Below, in pieces: positions 23,178 to 36,916 of a stretch of DNA of 64,000 bases. The notes under the pieces were generated by a model. That model ran no database searches and was not told the origin of the DNA. It was given only the letters and a program-made list of their open reading frames with translations. A program made the translations under genes and the position numbers. Source of the stretch: Cyclina sinensis (taxonomy: Eukaryota > Mollusca > Bivalvia > Venerida > Veneridae); contig JAAONU010000001.1 in assembly GCA_012932295.1 (NCBI GenBank), positions 8,703,104 through 8,767,103 of the forward strand, in the 5' to 3' direction. Every line of letters begins with the position of its first letter. Position 1 is the first letter of the stretch.

Positions 23178-26100
23178 GTGAGGAAAGGTGAAAGGACCAC
23201 CAAGTTTCGACACATGTCAACTTGTAGACTTATCTTCAAAAATCAACAATCAATCCAAACTGGTTTTGTTCCTTATTACTGAAATACACTGATATCTTTT
23301 TGTCAACATGAAATTCACTCACTACAAATATACAAGTCATCCATAAATCATATTTTTTTTTTGAAGTCATTAGTTCCAGAAAATGACTTTTCTTTTTAAG
23401 ATTTAATCTCGTCATGAAAAGCATTCAGGTAAGCAATATAGATGAAAAACCTGACTCTTAGAAATAAGATATGACAATTACTCTTGATATTTTCAGAAAC
23501 ACGAAGCTCTTTTATCACAAACATTTCTAAACATTCAAAACATGATAAAGTTCATTTCCAGTTTATTTACAGACTTTCATGTCATACGTTAGTTCCTATC
23601 ATAGATTAATTTTCGTGACTCTGCACAAGTGTTTGTAAACCAAAAACAACATGGTGGTGAAAGGGTGTGGATGTAAAGATACAAATATATTTCTAAATAC
23701 ACCCCAGTTCAGATGGTTGTGAAACACTACCATGCATACAAATAAACAAAATTATCACCCGACATAATTTGGCTGAATAAATATATCTGTATACATTTCT
23801 TTTTTTCTTTCAAATTCAAATGAGGCTACATAATATTTGTTTCCCACAGTACCAATAGTTCAAAACAACTGACCTAATCTGGAACTGTTTTTTAACAATG
23901 CCTTGTGGGTTGGCAAAAATTATAATTATGATCTTAACTTCACTACCCATTCAAACATTATGATGCCCTACAAATTTAAAGCCCGTCCAAGCATAAATTT
24001 GAGAAATATGATCGCACCAGGGGTAAATTTTTTGTTTTAATTTTACACAGATCTTTTCTTAAAGATAACTGTGCACATGATAATTGCAGCTGAGAAGTTC
24101 CGAAGATGTACCATATTATGAGAGTCAAAGGGTAATTTTTAAACCATCAAAGAGCAGGCAATTAAGACATTGAAAATCATTTACGTCTTGCTTAAGACCA
24201 ACTGAATTGTAGCATATCAGGAGAAATAATATGAGCAGTAAGTTTAAGATTGTATCTGTCAAAAATTGCCGAGGGCATTCAGTACAATTTGATCCTTGGA
24301 CAAACTGAAACATTTAAATTGATTTTGAATTGGTTTTAAACACTTAGCCTATATCATGACATTTCAATTACCTCTGAAAAAGTTTGAGGGAAGGTGAGGG
24401 TATTTTTTTATTTTAAAAACTTTAATTTTATGACTATGATACAACAAGCATTCATTTTTATCACATTACGTTAATATAATTTGGCATAAATCCTTTACTC
24501 CCCTTGCTCTACCAAATAAATTCTTACGTCCAGAACTTAGATGTATTTAAATAATACAGGTACTTTTTTAACTGCAAATAAACGATTAAAATTAATGTTG
24601 TGTAAAAAAGCAATGCAATAAATGGTATACACTTTTCCACATTATATAGCGAAGATATAAGCAAAGAACTGAATAGCGATCGAAATTCCACATTTTGCCG
24701 ATATCTCCTGCATGTATATTCAGACTGCTATTATGCATGTTGTCAAATGTTTTTACTGCACCTGATGATGTCTGCATTTATAATCTCTTCCATTTAAAAC
24801 AATACAAAAAAAAAATTAAATAAAACATAGTGCACATCTTTTGTTACATGAAGTATTGATTACCATACGAAGGTTCAAACTTGTTCCTCCATAAAAATGT
24901 AGAATACTATCAAATGGTTGTCACCTATAACTTCAAAAACTGGAGGCGCACCTTTAAAGATTTATGGATGTAATCAGATAGCAATGTAAAGTCTAACTTT
25001 TAGTACTATTTTAATTCAGTATTATAATTAAGATTATGAGATAAAATTGTACATTTTTTCTTCATTTCCGTTCCTTGGTGCACCTGTGTCACAAAGCATG
25101 TTAACAATTATTTAACTTATGTGACTGCAATTGGGAAAAGGCTTGGATTTTACACCATCTACACCTTAATCCTGTAAATTTTCTAAAGCTCTGCAAAGGC
25201 ATCTGGTTGTTTTCGTAAATCTTATTTTTTGATTATCTTCATTAAAATATCACTAACACAATTTTATTACGTGCTACAAAAGGCTTTACTAACAAAATGT
25301 CTTCTACCAAATTACAGCCATTGTGGCAATAAATGACTAAGAGTTTCATGTAAGAAGAACCTTGATTCCTTCCAAACCATTGCTGCAATGCTGAAATGTT
25401 TCCCATGATAACTCAAATGCCTTTAAATCATCGAAGCACTGGGTCCTGGCAAATTCAGTGAACGAAATACCAAGGATGAAAAACTCTCCAATTGACCACT
25501 GCGAGTCTGCTCACATTAGGTCCATTTAATTATTGGTTATTACTATAGTTACTGATCTATAAAATTGTATATACCCGATATATTCAATAATGTATCAAAC
25601 TGATTCATAGCTATGTCGACCAGGTGCGAAACAACTTGCCTGGGCAATGATCTATGTACAAGAGTCACTGAATAGGACACATGAATATCGCGATCGTGTG
25701 ACTTCATTATTTAATTAAACTTCAATGAGATATATGACAGGTGGATGTAAATAAATATATTTCTTGAGAATCGTCACAAGAAAATGTTAATTTAATCACC
25801 GAAAATGACTAATATTGTCGCATGAGTGTAAAACAGATTGTGATGATAGAATCCTAATTATGTAAATAATGGTTTTTCACGTCTGAATCAATCTTGATGA
25901 AGTATCAAACCAATTACACAGAATAAAACAAATTACGAGTATATTAACTTTGTATGAATCATGTGGGACATCACACATCCTTCTGTATATTTCTTAAAGT
26001 CTAATGCTGCCTAGCACTTAATATGTTTTTACACGGTAATAAATCTTACTTCAAAACAAATTTTGACAATTAAGTGAATCATCACTGTCTTTTAATTAAG

Positions 26101-28118
26101 CTTCAGCCAAACTGTATAGAAACTTGACTGGGACCATGCTGTGTAAAAACTTGACCAAAGCCAAGCTTTATAACAACCAATGTTGTATGTTAATTTTTTT
26201 TAACTACTAGGTATGAACAAGTGTATGCTGATACCAATCTCTGCCAAACAGAAGTCAAAGCTTTCCAGAAAATGCCATACTATTACTTGCATCATATTGC
26301 CAATAAGGGATGCACACTCTTACAGGCATGGTTGTAATAATCCTTACACTTTATGATAATTTTGATATTTCATGATTCAATGACTGTGTTTCGAATGCAG
26401 TACTTTTCTTAGAGTTGCTTTGCCTGTTTACCCTATTACCTCTTTCAGAAAAAACAGAACACTGTAACAAAAAAATGTGTATTTCCTTATCTTGTTTCTA
26501 CTTGATGAATGCAAAATTATGCCATGCCCCTACATGTGTAAAATGAGTAAGCCAGTTTTTATACATATTACTAAGCAGTTTGCCTCTTAACATGTATCAG
26601 AACATGATCAAGGGGTTAATCTAATTTATTGACAAACTTTTATGAAACTTAATCCTGTATGATTTTATATCATTCGTAAAGCTTTGAAACAAAACAAACA
26701 ATTTCTGATGAAATGATCTATAACTTTATTTGGCATTTGCGTGCCATCACACTTCAAATAATGGAAACATATTTTACTATTTCTAGTTTATAGTAGTATG
26801 ATATAGCGATAACAATCATTAAAACACCGAACATCTGGGTTGCTGCCAATCGCTAATTAATAAATTTCTAATTAGATTCAAACAATACTTTTAAAATGTC
26901 AAGGGGTATAAAAATTCTTCCAAAGGGGTGAATTAGTGAAGCACCTATTTGAGTTTACGTTCCAGCACAGGTAACTGATAAAATCAGTGTCGCTGTTGAA
27001 TAGCGTAAAGCGACTGTAACCATATCTTTTGTTTTTTGCTAACTGTAACTGTTAAAATTTATGAAACATATCAACATTAAACCATTACTGATGTAAGATC
27101 AAATGAAATTTTGTTTACAGATTACATCCCAGATTAGTCATCGTAAACGGTGTGATCAGTTTTCCATGTTGCAAAAAAGCCCCCAAAAAACGCATCAATT
27201 AATCAATGTCATCAAAGTTGATATGCTTGGAATTTAAAGACTATGAAAGATACAAGCATTTTGACAACTGCAGTGAAACCATTGATTGACATGATCATCT
27301 TTGAATCAACAGGTCAAACACTTACTTGTGCATTGCATTCCTATGTTGCCGAAATATATGTTGTTGTGCTTAAACGTTTTTTTTTTTTTTTGCTTTTGAC
27401 ATTTTACCTTACAAAATATGCTTTACAAGCAAACCTTATTCTTTTTTTATTGCACTGTTGAACATTTGTAAGCATTCTAAAAAAAAGCTCTAACAAGCTT
27501 AAGTATTAAAGAGCTTCCTTCAACAGAGCAATATCTGTCAAAGCTACCAATTCTTTTCGATTTGATATTTCTACAGGCTCAATATATTATCTTGGTAAAG
27601 GACATTAAGAAATCTTTTCTCTGAAAATAATTTTTTTCTTAACCAAACAAGCAGTTGTGATAAGCAAGCAAATCAAAATATTTCAAGCAAATCAAAATAT
27701 TTCAAGAAGCTCATTTTAAAACAAACAGCTGTGTTTTACATAAACAATCCAATTTACATTTCTTTTCCATCATTTATGCCTGATGTATTTTTTCGCCCTT
27801 AATAACACCTAGATGAAAATTTATTTCTTTAAACCGCAATTATACCTGTCTTGTACCCAGCAGACCATTTTTATCAGTTTTTGACAGAACCATATGCAAT
27901 ATTGCATCCTTTAACATTAATGTTATAAAGGAAGTTTTTTAAAAACCCTTTCGTGTCATAAAAAGAATGTGAAAGAAAGCAACAAAATTCAATGTCATAT
28001 GGAAACTGTTTCACAGAAGACAGACACCCATAAAAATTTGAAAGTTATGCCTTCCAAGTGGCCAGATTGTCATGTCAAGATCTCAAAGGATTGTACAGAT
28101 TTTATGATTACTATATAC
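23178..28118. other. Long AT-rich stretch, nothing recognised
   Basis: Nearly 5 kb of AT-rich DNA with homopolymer runs (for example T-runs near 23350 and 27380) and one 19-bp tandem duplication at 27668-27705, listed separately. All frames are short and biased to Phe, Leu, Ile and Lys. No TIRs or tRNA-like heads were seen. Confidence 0.45.
27668..27705 (+). repeat. Two-copy 19-bp tandem duplication
   Basis: GCAAATCAAAATATTTCAA occurs twice head to tail with no mismatch. It is a local slippage or duplication product in AT-rich sequence. Confidence 0.85.
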
Positions 28119-28250
28119 ACTGTTACCAGGACAGAAGCTAAGACAGATGACCACTTGACTTAGAAACATGGGTTGCAAGTTCAAGACCTATCCCCAGCAA
28201 AAGACTTCCGTAACTCAATTAAAGACAGCATTCATGTATTGGGAGCAACG
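28119..28250 (+). mobile_element. Possible degenerate SINE head
   Basis: GGGTTGCAAGTTCAAGACCT (28170-28189) resembles a B box in position, and ACTTCCGTAACTCAATTAAA follows. The A-box side (near 28125) is not convincing. No tail or target duplication was found. Confidence 0.25.
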
Positions 28251-31200
28251 TTAAGGACTAGTCAGTGCATTTCATCTTATGAAGAAATGTGAATCTCTGT
28301 ATCAAGAAGTATTCACATGATCTAATCATATTACTTGTTTAAAACTGAGCCACAGTGTTGTGTAAAGTCACAAATTACGCTGCAATAACCTTGTAATGAA
28401 CAAAATGTCACTTAATTATGAATATGTTTTTTTTTTTTATGAGTATGTGTCACCTTTCTTTGCAGACTTCAAACACAACCTAAAAACTTACCAAAAAGGT
28501 TTTATATGACTAAATTACTGTAGATCAACATCAAAACCGCTGCATGATTAACAGTAAATTAAAATGCACAATATGCAAATGTGATTTTCCAGATTTTTGT
28601 AATGTCATAAATCTCCTTGCAGACGAGTTTACACATCTAAACTTGTTGCAAATTAATAATCTCCTATATCAATGTCAAATGAGTAATCTAAAGACACAAG
28701 TTTCATGAACATTTTGTTTTTTTTCCTAGAAATTTCAAATTTACGTATCTCAGCACCACATGGTTAGTCATATGTTCGAAGCTGATGGATTTTTTTAAGT
28801 TATTGTGCAAAACTTATTGTAAAGGTAAGTGCTTACGCATTTACATCATTAGTAACCTGCAGAGGCCATTAAGAAGTTGTGCATTCGGCATGCTATAAGA
28901 ATATCAGATTCTAATCTTGAAATATTGTCCAGCTGTGGAACACCTCCTAGCGAAAAAGCTGATTAAGTGTTTGAGCATGACTAAAAGTGCTAAAAAATCA
29001 TTTGAAATTTTTTTGACTAATAATTTTCGTGTATTTCTTTCAACCAAAGGCTTCTTTTTAGTGTTGTTTTGTAACTAAACCTTCAATTTTATCTACTCTA
29101 TATAAAATCTGCCAGAAATGCTGAAAGCATCTAACAGTTAACCCCTAACAATATTCATAGAATAAATTGTGTGACAAATTCCAAATAAAGAAGGTTCATG
29201 AAATTTTGTTCAATCAGACTTAAAAATGCATTAGGGCCAAGAACTGAAGTGTCTGAGACTGAAATTGCACTGTACACTTACCAGACACCTAGAAATGACT
29301 GCACTCATGAGAAACAGTTAGACTTGAAGACAACTAGTTTGGATGACACATTTTTTCAAGGTCACAGAAAAGATGAAATTTGACGCTGCCTGTTTTTTTC
29401 ATCATCAAGGAATGCTGGCATTCCGAAATTGAACATTATCAAATTTTAACCACTTTTTCTTTAATCCATGAACCTCAATCTAAATTTAGATTTTTTTTCA
29501 AATAAATAAATCATATAAACTGATTTGCTGACTCTTGCATTATTGTCAAATCAATGAGTAATGTTTAAAAGAATTCAGTTGCCCTGGATTTATTTTTTCC
29601 TTCACATGTATTGTGACAGATACATTTCATATTTCAAATATGGGGCATCTTTAAAAAAAAAATCTTCAGTTTATAACCTTGTATAAGTGCTGCCAATCTT
29701 ACAAAAAAATGCCACAAAAATACCTGAAAATTACTCATTTCCCAATTAAATTGCACAAAAATGTGTCTATCAGTCCGTGAGAATTTTAATTAATGTCATT
29801 TACTAATTGATTATCAATGCACATACCTCGTTAACTGTCAAAATGATGAATCTTTTTGAATCTTGGTATCTGTCTGTGTGCGTGTGGCCTTTCGAAAATG
29901 CATTAAAACTTGTGAAAACTGAAAATATACAAAATCATAAAATATAAATATTATGTAATGCTAACATATAAGTTTGTAGATAAGGCATACATTTACTTCA
30001 GTATCTATGTGATTAGATGTTTATCTTTCACCTCGCTTAAATAAATCACGTCAAGGAAAAATAACCTTAAACAGTACACAACCAGGGATTGGCCAATATG
30101 TCTGTACATCTTTTTATCTCTTTGGAAATTTATATGATATATCCATACATCAAGGGGATTAACCATATGCAATATGCGTAAGGTCAACGGGAAAGCATGT
30201 TGACAGACAGGCGTACAGACAGACTTTTCTACATAGGGCTGGAGACGCAAGGCCTATACATATCCAGAATTTATAATCCAGACGAGAACCTGTTGCTATA
30301 GTGTTGAGCGTGAAATAAACACATCATGAAAGTTGCCAATTAATCATTTCTAGCTGCAAATGAATAATTAGGTTGGGATAAAAGTAATTAGAAGGTAAAA
30401 ACACTTTTAATCACAGAAATTAACTATTTCTTGTCAAAAAGATGAAACTTGTGTATGTCTACCATTTAGTGGATGCACAATAAATGAAAAAAAAAGTCAA
30501 AACAAAAGAAAACTCTTTTTTTCTCTCTACAGGACATTTAAAAAAACATTTTCTCATAATGAAAAAGAGACACAGTACAACTAATATTAATGTGTATTGC
30601 ATTAATTAAGAATGCAAGGGGACATATTTTCACACAGACAGAGCAATGGAAATGCATTTATTTTCTATAAAATATTATATATCCTGGCATCAGGGAATTC
30701 CAGTTTTGCATTTTTTCTTTCTCAGAAATCTGATTGGGCAAAAGAATCCTGGGAATTCTTGGGTCATCATTTCCTCACAGTACGTTGTGTAACATCTAGC
30801 ACTTACAAACTTTTCATAAATCTGTGGCAGATCCTACCTCATATCAAATATGGTAACTTAACTTGACGTTGTCAGCAAGATTTTTTAATAAACACTACAG
30901 CCTAAAAATACACCATCCAGTCTACTTTACTACAGTGTCTTATTTCTGTTTAACGGCAATGTAACATTTTGGTTTAGAGATTACATTTTTTTTTAGTTTT
31001 CATTTTTTTCTTTTGTTCTACTTCGAAAATCTGACCCCAATTTGAGTATTTTATACCCATTTTACTGTTTGTGCAATTTGGATATATATACAAGACAAAA
31101 ATAAATCTATCACATTCTTTCCACCAGTATCATGAAGGAATATTTGGTTAATCCTCGACTCCTGCTGTAAGTAACGGTAAATAGTGTTATGATCGTGGTT

Positions 31201-31668
31201 TGTAAAACCAATATCTGTATTTTCTCAGACATTTCGCATTTCACTTGACGTTTCGCAACTTCACTTTTTCTTTGAATTTCATGCCTTAGATTCATATCTC
31301 TCGCATGCAACAGAGCTCCAGTTTCCACATGAAAGTATCTCATATAAACATTATCATTTATTTTTCTCCATTTACTCCATGTGAAATTGGGCATGTTTAA
31401 ACATATATTCAAGACTGTTGCATTTTATACAAAAGCGAATAAAAATTTGATATATTTATTATTATAATGCTTTATGTGAGCTTTTAATTGAAGTTTTATG
31501 CAATTTCAAAGTACCACCCCTGCTATAAATGTTGATGATGGAGAATATTTAAATGTAGTAAATGTATTCTTAACTTCCTTGATCACTATGGTGGAGCAGG
31601 ATTCTTTTAAACATTGATCTTTTTCCCTAAAACAGACGGAAAGTTATGGCAATTCAAAGCATCATTTT
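28251..31668. other. AT-rich stretch, nothing firmly recognised
   Basis: A patch at 30050-30260 ends with a GACAGACAGGCGTACAGACA run and GGCTGGAGACGCAAGGCC, which may be the end of an old modular repeat, but no other homology was visible. The minus frames at 30005 and 31110 look random. Confidence 0.4.
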
Positions 31669-32109
31669 TTAAAGAGGCTGTACTCCAGATTTGACATAAA
31701 AAAAATTTTTTCATAAATTATATATTTAGATGCAGTGAGATTATAACAACATAATATTTTACTTCAAAACCGATTATAAAAGTCAAAATAGAATAAAAAA
31801 AATATTTTCGCTCCAGCCTGATTTGAACTCTGGACCCTCATGTTAACAAAATATTTCCAATGCTTTTACTGTCACCACCATTGCCGCATGAGTTATTACA
31901 GATATTTACTTTAAATCTTATACGATATAGTTATACCGTTGCATTATGGTCTAGCACTTTCAAAGGGAAAAAAATCAATTTATAATGTAATTATTTGACT
32001 TATTTTTTGGCAGTAAGTTATTTTTTTAGCATTAGTCATAAATATTACAAGAAATTTATAATACAAGAAAACTTTCTTTTTTTTGTCATCTGGAGCACAG
32101 CCCCTTTAA
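31669..32109. mobile_element. TTAA-flanked MITE with 22-bp terminal inverted repeats
   Basis: The left end TTAAAGAGGCTGTACTCC (31669 on, continuing AGAT) and the reverse-complemented right end TTAAAGGGGCTGTGCTCC (ending 32109, continuing AGAT) match at 20 of 22 positions. TTAA at both outer edges could be a target duplication of the kind made by piggyBac-type transposases, or simply part of the TIR. The total is 441 bases with no coding capacity. The interior carries A- and T-runs and a tRNA-like segment at 31810-31893, listed separately. Confidence 0.75.
31810..31893 (-). other. tRNA-like segment inside the TTAA-flanked MITE
   Basis: On the minus strand the order is CATGCGGCAATGGTGGTGAC (A-box or D-arm like), then AGTAAAAGCATTGG, and GGGTCCAGAGTTCAAATCAG (B-box GAGTTCAAATC). 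Spacing is tRNA-sized. No functional tRNA is claimed because stems are poor. It may be a SINE that landed inside the MITE or a captured tRNA pseudogene. Confidence 0.45.
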
Positions 32110-33864
32110 GAAATATAATGAAATGGGAGGATCTCCATTAAGAATTCTTTTTTTGCAGGACTACACTGATTCTGTGCTTTATCTGAAATTTAAATTCTCT
32201 ACATCCTCACCATAAGAGGAGAAGTTGCATTACAAACTAAACTCCAGACAGAAGGTCTACAAAAATCACACTTTTTTTTTCATTTTTTATTTTTTTTTCG
32301 TAATTTGATGTTGGTCGAGGTACCAAAGTTTATTTTGCCAGAAAAGTGGCAACATAAGCCCCTTACCCCTGTACTTCCCCACATTTCTCTTTGCTCCTCC
32401 TAAATCCCTCCCTCTCTCTCTCCCCACCCAGTTCAGTGTCTTCAACACATCCCTCCGTCATGCCTGTTTTTCTATTCTGATTTGCTTACTTGGTTTTGTT
32501 CACAGGTGATCAGAAAAGATTACTGGAATTCTGCAATCTGCAAAGAGCATGATTTCTTAACTCTCAGCAGTTTCTGATGTTATGATAATTTTTCTTTTTT
32601 ATATTATCAGCCAGATGTTAATCACGTTTTACTACTGGGATGTACTTAAGTTTAATTTATTGAATAAATTGTTTTGAGACATTTACATACACAGTGTATC
32701 ATAATGACTGATTGAAGCAAAACAAAAAAGAAAAAAACTAAAAAAAACATAAAAAAACTTAAAAAGTTTATCAATGAATAAAAGGTTACTGTGATATTAA
32801 AACAGATATGATCACAGATGTAAACTCATTAATGAAGAAATAAAAACAAACTTGCATTACAAATTCATTGATGAAAAATTACAGTGATTCACTATATTTA
32901 CACTTAATTATGTACCTTAACCTTTGACCCAAGCTTAATCACCACAGTTTTGTAAGAAATTAATTTCTTGAATATCGTACTGAACTTTTGCTAGTATTAT
33001 ACTGTTACCATACATTTTATTTCATTATGTTTCAATAGCTTACATAAGCAAATATGCCTTGACTGGAAATAACGATATGCCTCTATTAGCAAACAAAATA
33101 CAAGACAATCACAAGAAAAGCAAAGACGAAAGGGGTTTTCGTGACCTCTAAAATTTCATGTCATTCCCATATATTTTGACACATGAAATGAAGCCACATG
33201 TCATCATAAAAACATTATTTTTTTTATATATACCTTTCATTTTGCATTATAAGTAATGATAATTAAAACCTTGGTTCTTTATTACACATTTGTCTCTGAA
33301 GTTCTTATTTATAAATAAATTTAGAAAAACAGAACAGAATCAAAAGAATTATAATGACAAAATCATGTATTGTATGACCGATGGACAGACAAAAGATTTA
33401 AAGTTGACATAAACTCATGTTAATGTACTAAATGCATGCTTGGTGCTTCTTAAATGACACTTTTTGCAAAGCATCTGTAGCATTTTAAGATTTGAAAATT
33501 ATGTAATTATGGACTTATGTCAATCATAAAAACAAGGCTTGTGTCTAAATGTTATGTAATTTGATCATAATTTACTCATTAAATGACCTAAGTTTAATTA
33601 ACCTAACATCAAAAAGTGTGTCAGAACTAACGACACATTTTTAATTTTACAGCAAAACTTTATTTTGGCAAAATATACAAAGTTTGTCTAGTACAGCAAT
33701 TAAGCAAAGCTTAGGTCTTATACCATTTTTTTGAGAATTGACTTATAAGGCTTCTTTTTTGTTACTTCGTTTTATGACTAAAATGCATGAAGTTTGTCAC
33801 AGTGTAGTAAAAATGCAGCATAATTCTGATATATCAACTTGAAAAATGCAAGGAAAATGAATGC
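32110..33864. other. AT-rich stretch with a CT-rich patch
   Basis: A pyrimidine-rich microsatellite-like run (CCCTCCCTCTCTCTCTCC) lies at about 32406-32424. The rest is AT-rich with A-runs near 32730. No gene is supported. Confidence 0.5.
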
Positions 33865-33990
33865 ATAAAAAGCTCAAGGTCAAGGGTCAAAGTTGGTCAT
33901 ATCAGTTGGTGCCATGAAATGACAAAGCAAAACTGCATTTTCTTCTTATAACTTTCATGACTAAGTAACAGTAAGAAAACCTCATGAAAT
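33865..33990 (-). repeat. Possible antisense fragment of a GACCTTGACC-type repeat
   Basis: CTCAAGGTCAAGGGTCAAAG (33873-33892) is the reverse complement of the GACCTTGACC core. Flanking GGTGCCATGAAATGACAAAG is compatible with the same monomers, but the match is short. Confidence 0.35.
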
Positions 33991-34013
33991 ACAATCTAGG
34001 TGGAACTGTTTTC

Positions 34014-34053
34014 AAGTTCACTGCTATCAACCGAAGTTCACTACTATCAACCG
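34014..34053 (+). repeat. Two-copy 20-bp tandem duplication
   Basis: AAGTTCACTGCTATCAACCG is followed directly by AAGTTCACTACTATCAACCG, one mismatch in 20. It is isolated and local. Confidence 0.85.
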
Positions 34054-35864
34054 GGAGCACTCATCTGGTGTAAAGTGTTCAACAGAATTTCACCTTTTAA
34101 ACAAAATACTTATGGTTGACAACACCGGAAAATGTCAGCTTTGCTCAAGTTCAACTGAAATCTTTGGGAAACATCATTCAAGAAGGTTACCATAATACTA
34201 CACTCAGTAATGTGATAACTTTCCTTTGTTAATGGAATCGTTTGCATCAACATCTAATATTTACGAACATGCATGGTGAATACATGTAAGTGTATAACTT
34301 TCAATTGTATTATAATTAACCTAATGTAAAATTGTTATACAATACAAATTAACATCACTAATTAGTTTGTGGTATGATTAGTTTACCGGTATGTTATACA
34401 TTTTGTCATATTTTACTTGTATCAGGTGAAAGTAAGTAAAAGTTCCCATATGACGCTGATGATAAAATTACAATTACTGAAACAGCACACCGTATTTATG
34501 TAATTTGATTACTTTTATTTTAGGTATATTCCCACGCACTGACCATCAATGGAAAAGCAATCCGTTACTATGACCGGAAGAATTGAAGTGACATAACAGA
34601 AATAGTATATATTTGTAACACTCCCACAACACGATACTGTACTCAGATATTATACTGATAAGATAACATGTCAAAGGAAATAACACAATTTTATACTGAT
34701 CAAATTTCATCAAAGTTCCAACACTTAATACTATTAAGAAGGATTAATATTCATCTACTGAGTATAAACTCATGGTGTAATTGAAGCTTTTTATTTTTGT
34801 ATTTTTGAGGTCCCTTGCTCATTTAATTCGACACTCAAATTCATTCAGGTTTCATCATGACAAATGTGATCATTTAAAAACAAGTAACTTGTGATAACCA
34901 AAGTTCGCCATTATCTTCCCAGTTTACAAAAAACTGTCTAGCAACTTCTTCCATATTTTTCTCCCAAACATTATTTTTATCATGTGCATTGGGCAAGTGT
35001 TACAGAAATTCTTCCGAACATTTGGTATGAAAAATTAAATGGCCATCTTTAGTTCTAAGTGTACCTTACAACATTAAAATATTTTAAATACTTACGAGTA
35101 TTTGTGTGTATTTTTAGACAAACATGTCTTCAAAACTGGTGGTGGCCCTGGGCTGATGGTCGGCAGTGTAACTCAATATGCCTGTCGTACACTTCTGAAA
35201 ATAGACGACAAATACATAATTAATACTCCTCCCCTACAAGCTATCAATTTGAAAACCATCACTTGAGGATAATTTTAAAGTTAAAGCTGTCTTAAATACA
35301 TAAATATCACACTTTGACGTTGGTCATTAGAAAAGACTAAATTCATCTTCATTATATTATGACAAGTTTAATATCTTCCTATTCACACATGGTTTAAATC
35401 AAATGAGATTTTCTGTGTTAATAACAAGTTAATATGGTACTCTTCTAAATTGTTCTTCACCAAAATCAATCAAAACTAACAATCTCGGCTGGAACCACTT
35501 TTGGTCAAACGGGTGAAAATTTGAGACAACTGGTCAAAGCATGTACCTCAACCGACATTAATACTTCGTTTGAAGTGGTCAAACTTTGGAGACAAGATGT
35601 CAGATTACCAGAACAATTAAATGTATTTATTACACCTAAACAAAAAAAAACCTCAAAAAACAAGTGACAGGTAAACAGACTTTAAAAAAAAAAGTCAACT
35701 CTTTATATTTAATATGACACTAAATTTTTATGTATTTTTCCTAATATCCACTGCCTTTAAAGAAGTTTTCAGTACTTTTCAAGATTTCCCAAAACCTGAT
35801 GACCTTTTACTTAGTTCTCAAAGACATTCATTATTTCAGTATACTAATTTTCAATTAACAATTT

Positions 35865-35866
<2 letters not shown>
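34054..35866. other. AT-rich stretch, nothing recognised
   Basis: No gene, tRNA-like head or terminal repeat was seen. Random A-runs become frequent from 35640. Confidence 0.5.

Positions 35867-35906
<40 letters not shown>
35867..35906 (+). repeat. 40-nt uninterrupted poly(A) tract
   Basis: Forty consecutive A residues are preceded by TTTGC and followed by TATC. This is the longest homopolymer in the window. A 111-codon frame that reads through it as poly-lysine is an artefact. It may be a microsatellite or the tail of a recent retroposon; I found no flanking duplication or recognisable source sequence. Confidence 0.9.
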
Positions 35907-35909
<3 letters not shown>

Positions 35910-36699
35910 CTTTAGTTGTCTTTATTCAAAAAGCACAATTACGTAAGTACTCAGGTAACCGTTATCTAGGCATATTAGTCTTCAGAAACTGTTTGAATGG
36001 TTTAAGAAATATCTTCAAAACCGACTTCAAAAGGGCGTGTGCCCGCTAACAAGTGCAGTAATTAGCTGTTAGAGAAAAATTCCCCGGATTTTCTCTTTTA
36101 TATATTTATACTGCACTCGTACATAGCTTAGAAGTTCTCGATTGCCGTTGACAGTACTTGTAAGTGAAATAACAAATCAAATGGATTTTACTTTCCATTT
36201 CAAATATTCTATTTGAATAATTTCTAAAGTTCAATATAGCATTAAGAACTGAATAATTTAAGATGTTTTTATTACTTCTCATGTCAACATGTGTCACTAG
36301 TCTCGAAGTAAGGAAGTAAAAAAAAGTTCTTGGGTTTTCCATTAAGTATGAATCTGCAGTCCAAAGACAGCAGGTGGCCAAAACATGAACATGAACAAAA
36401 TTGAGGACTTAAACTCAACATAAAACTTTCTGTAGGAATTTCAACAGTTAATTTGAAGTTATAAACAGACAGTTAAAACTGAATTCATATTAAGTTCATT
36501 ATTTCAAAAATAAAATTCTTGCATTCACACAAAATTCACTGTATTATACACTGTACCCCTGAAGCCTAAAGGCTGAACAAAGACCACACATCGCTTACAC
36601 TAGTCAATGACAGTACAGCATTCAAAGATGGTTCCTGCATCCAAATAAAATTTCACTTTCCAAGGGACAGCAAGCCAGTTCGTAACAGATTTCACAAGG
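35907..36699. other. AT-rich stretch, nothing recognised
   Basis: A 91-codon minus frame (36106-36381) is unremarkable. No repeat ends were found. Confidence 0.45.
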
Positions 36700-36916
36700 T
36701 TTAACCTTTATCCAGCTAGGGTCAAATGACTCTGCTTTTAAGACCAGTGCAGACCATGATCAACCTGCAAATCCATGTAGTCTGATAATGGTCTGCACTG
36801 TTCACTATTCAGTCAGTATTTTTACAAATAATACCCTTATAAATGGTAAATAGTACTGCCCACAAAGTCAAAGATGGACACATCAAGTTTAGAAATTTAG
36901 CAGGCTAAGGGTAACG
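36700..36916. mobile_element. Hairpin MITE, copy A
   Basis: The left end TTAACCTTTATCCAGCTAGG (36701 on) and the reverse complement of the right end (CGTTACCCTTAGCCTGCT) are imperfect inverted repeats. They match the TIRs of copy B at 49.0 kb (TAACCCTTAACCTCCTG). A central palindrome pairs AGTGCAGACCAT (36746-36757) with ATGGTCTGCACT (36788-36799). The 3' half includes TGTTCACTATTCAGTCAGTA and ATGGTAAATAGTACTGCCCA, phrases I recall from a common bivalve repeat. It is non-autonomous and non-coding. Confidence 0.65.

Noticed and set aside
35714..36049. 111-codon frame with a lysine run
   Set aside because: The lysine run is the 40-nt poly(A) tract; flanking residues are AT-biased noise.
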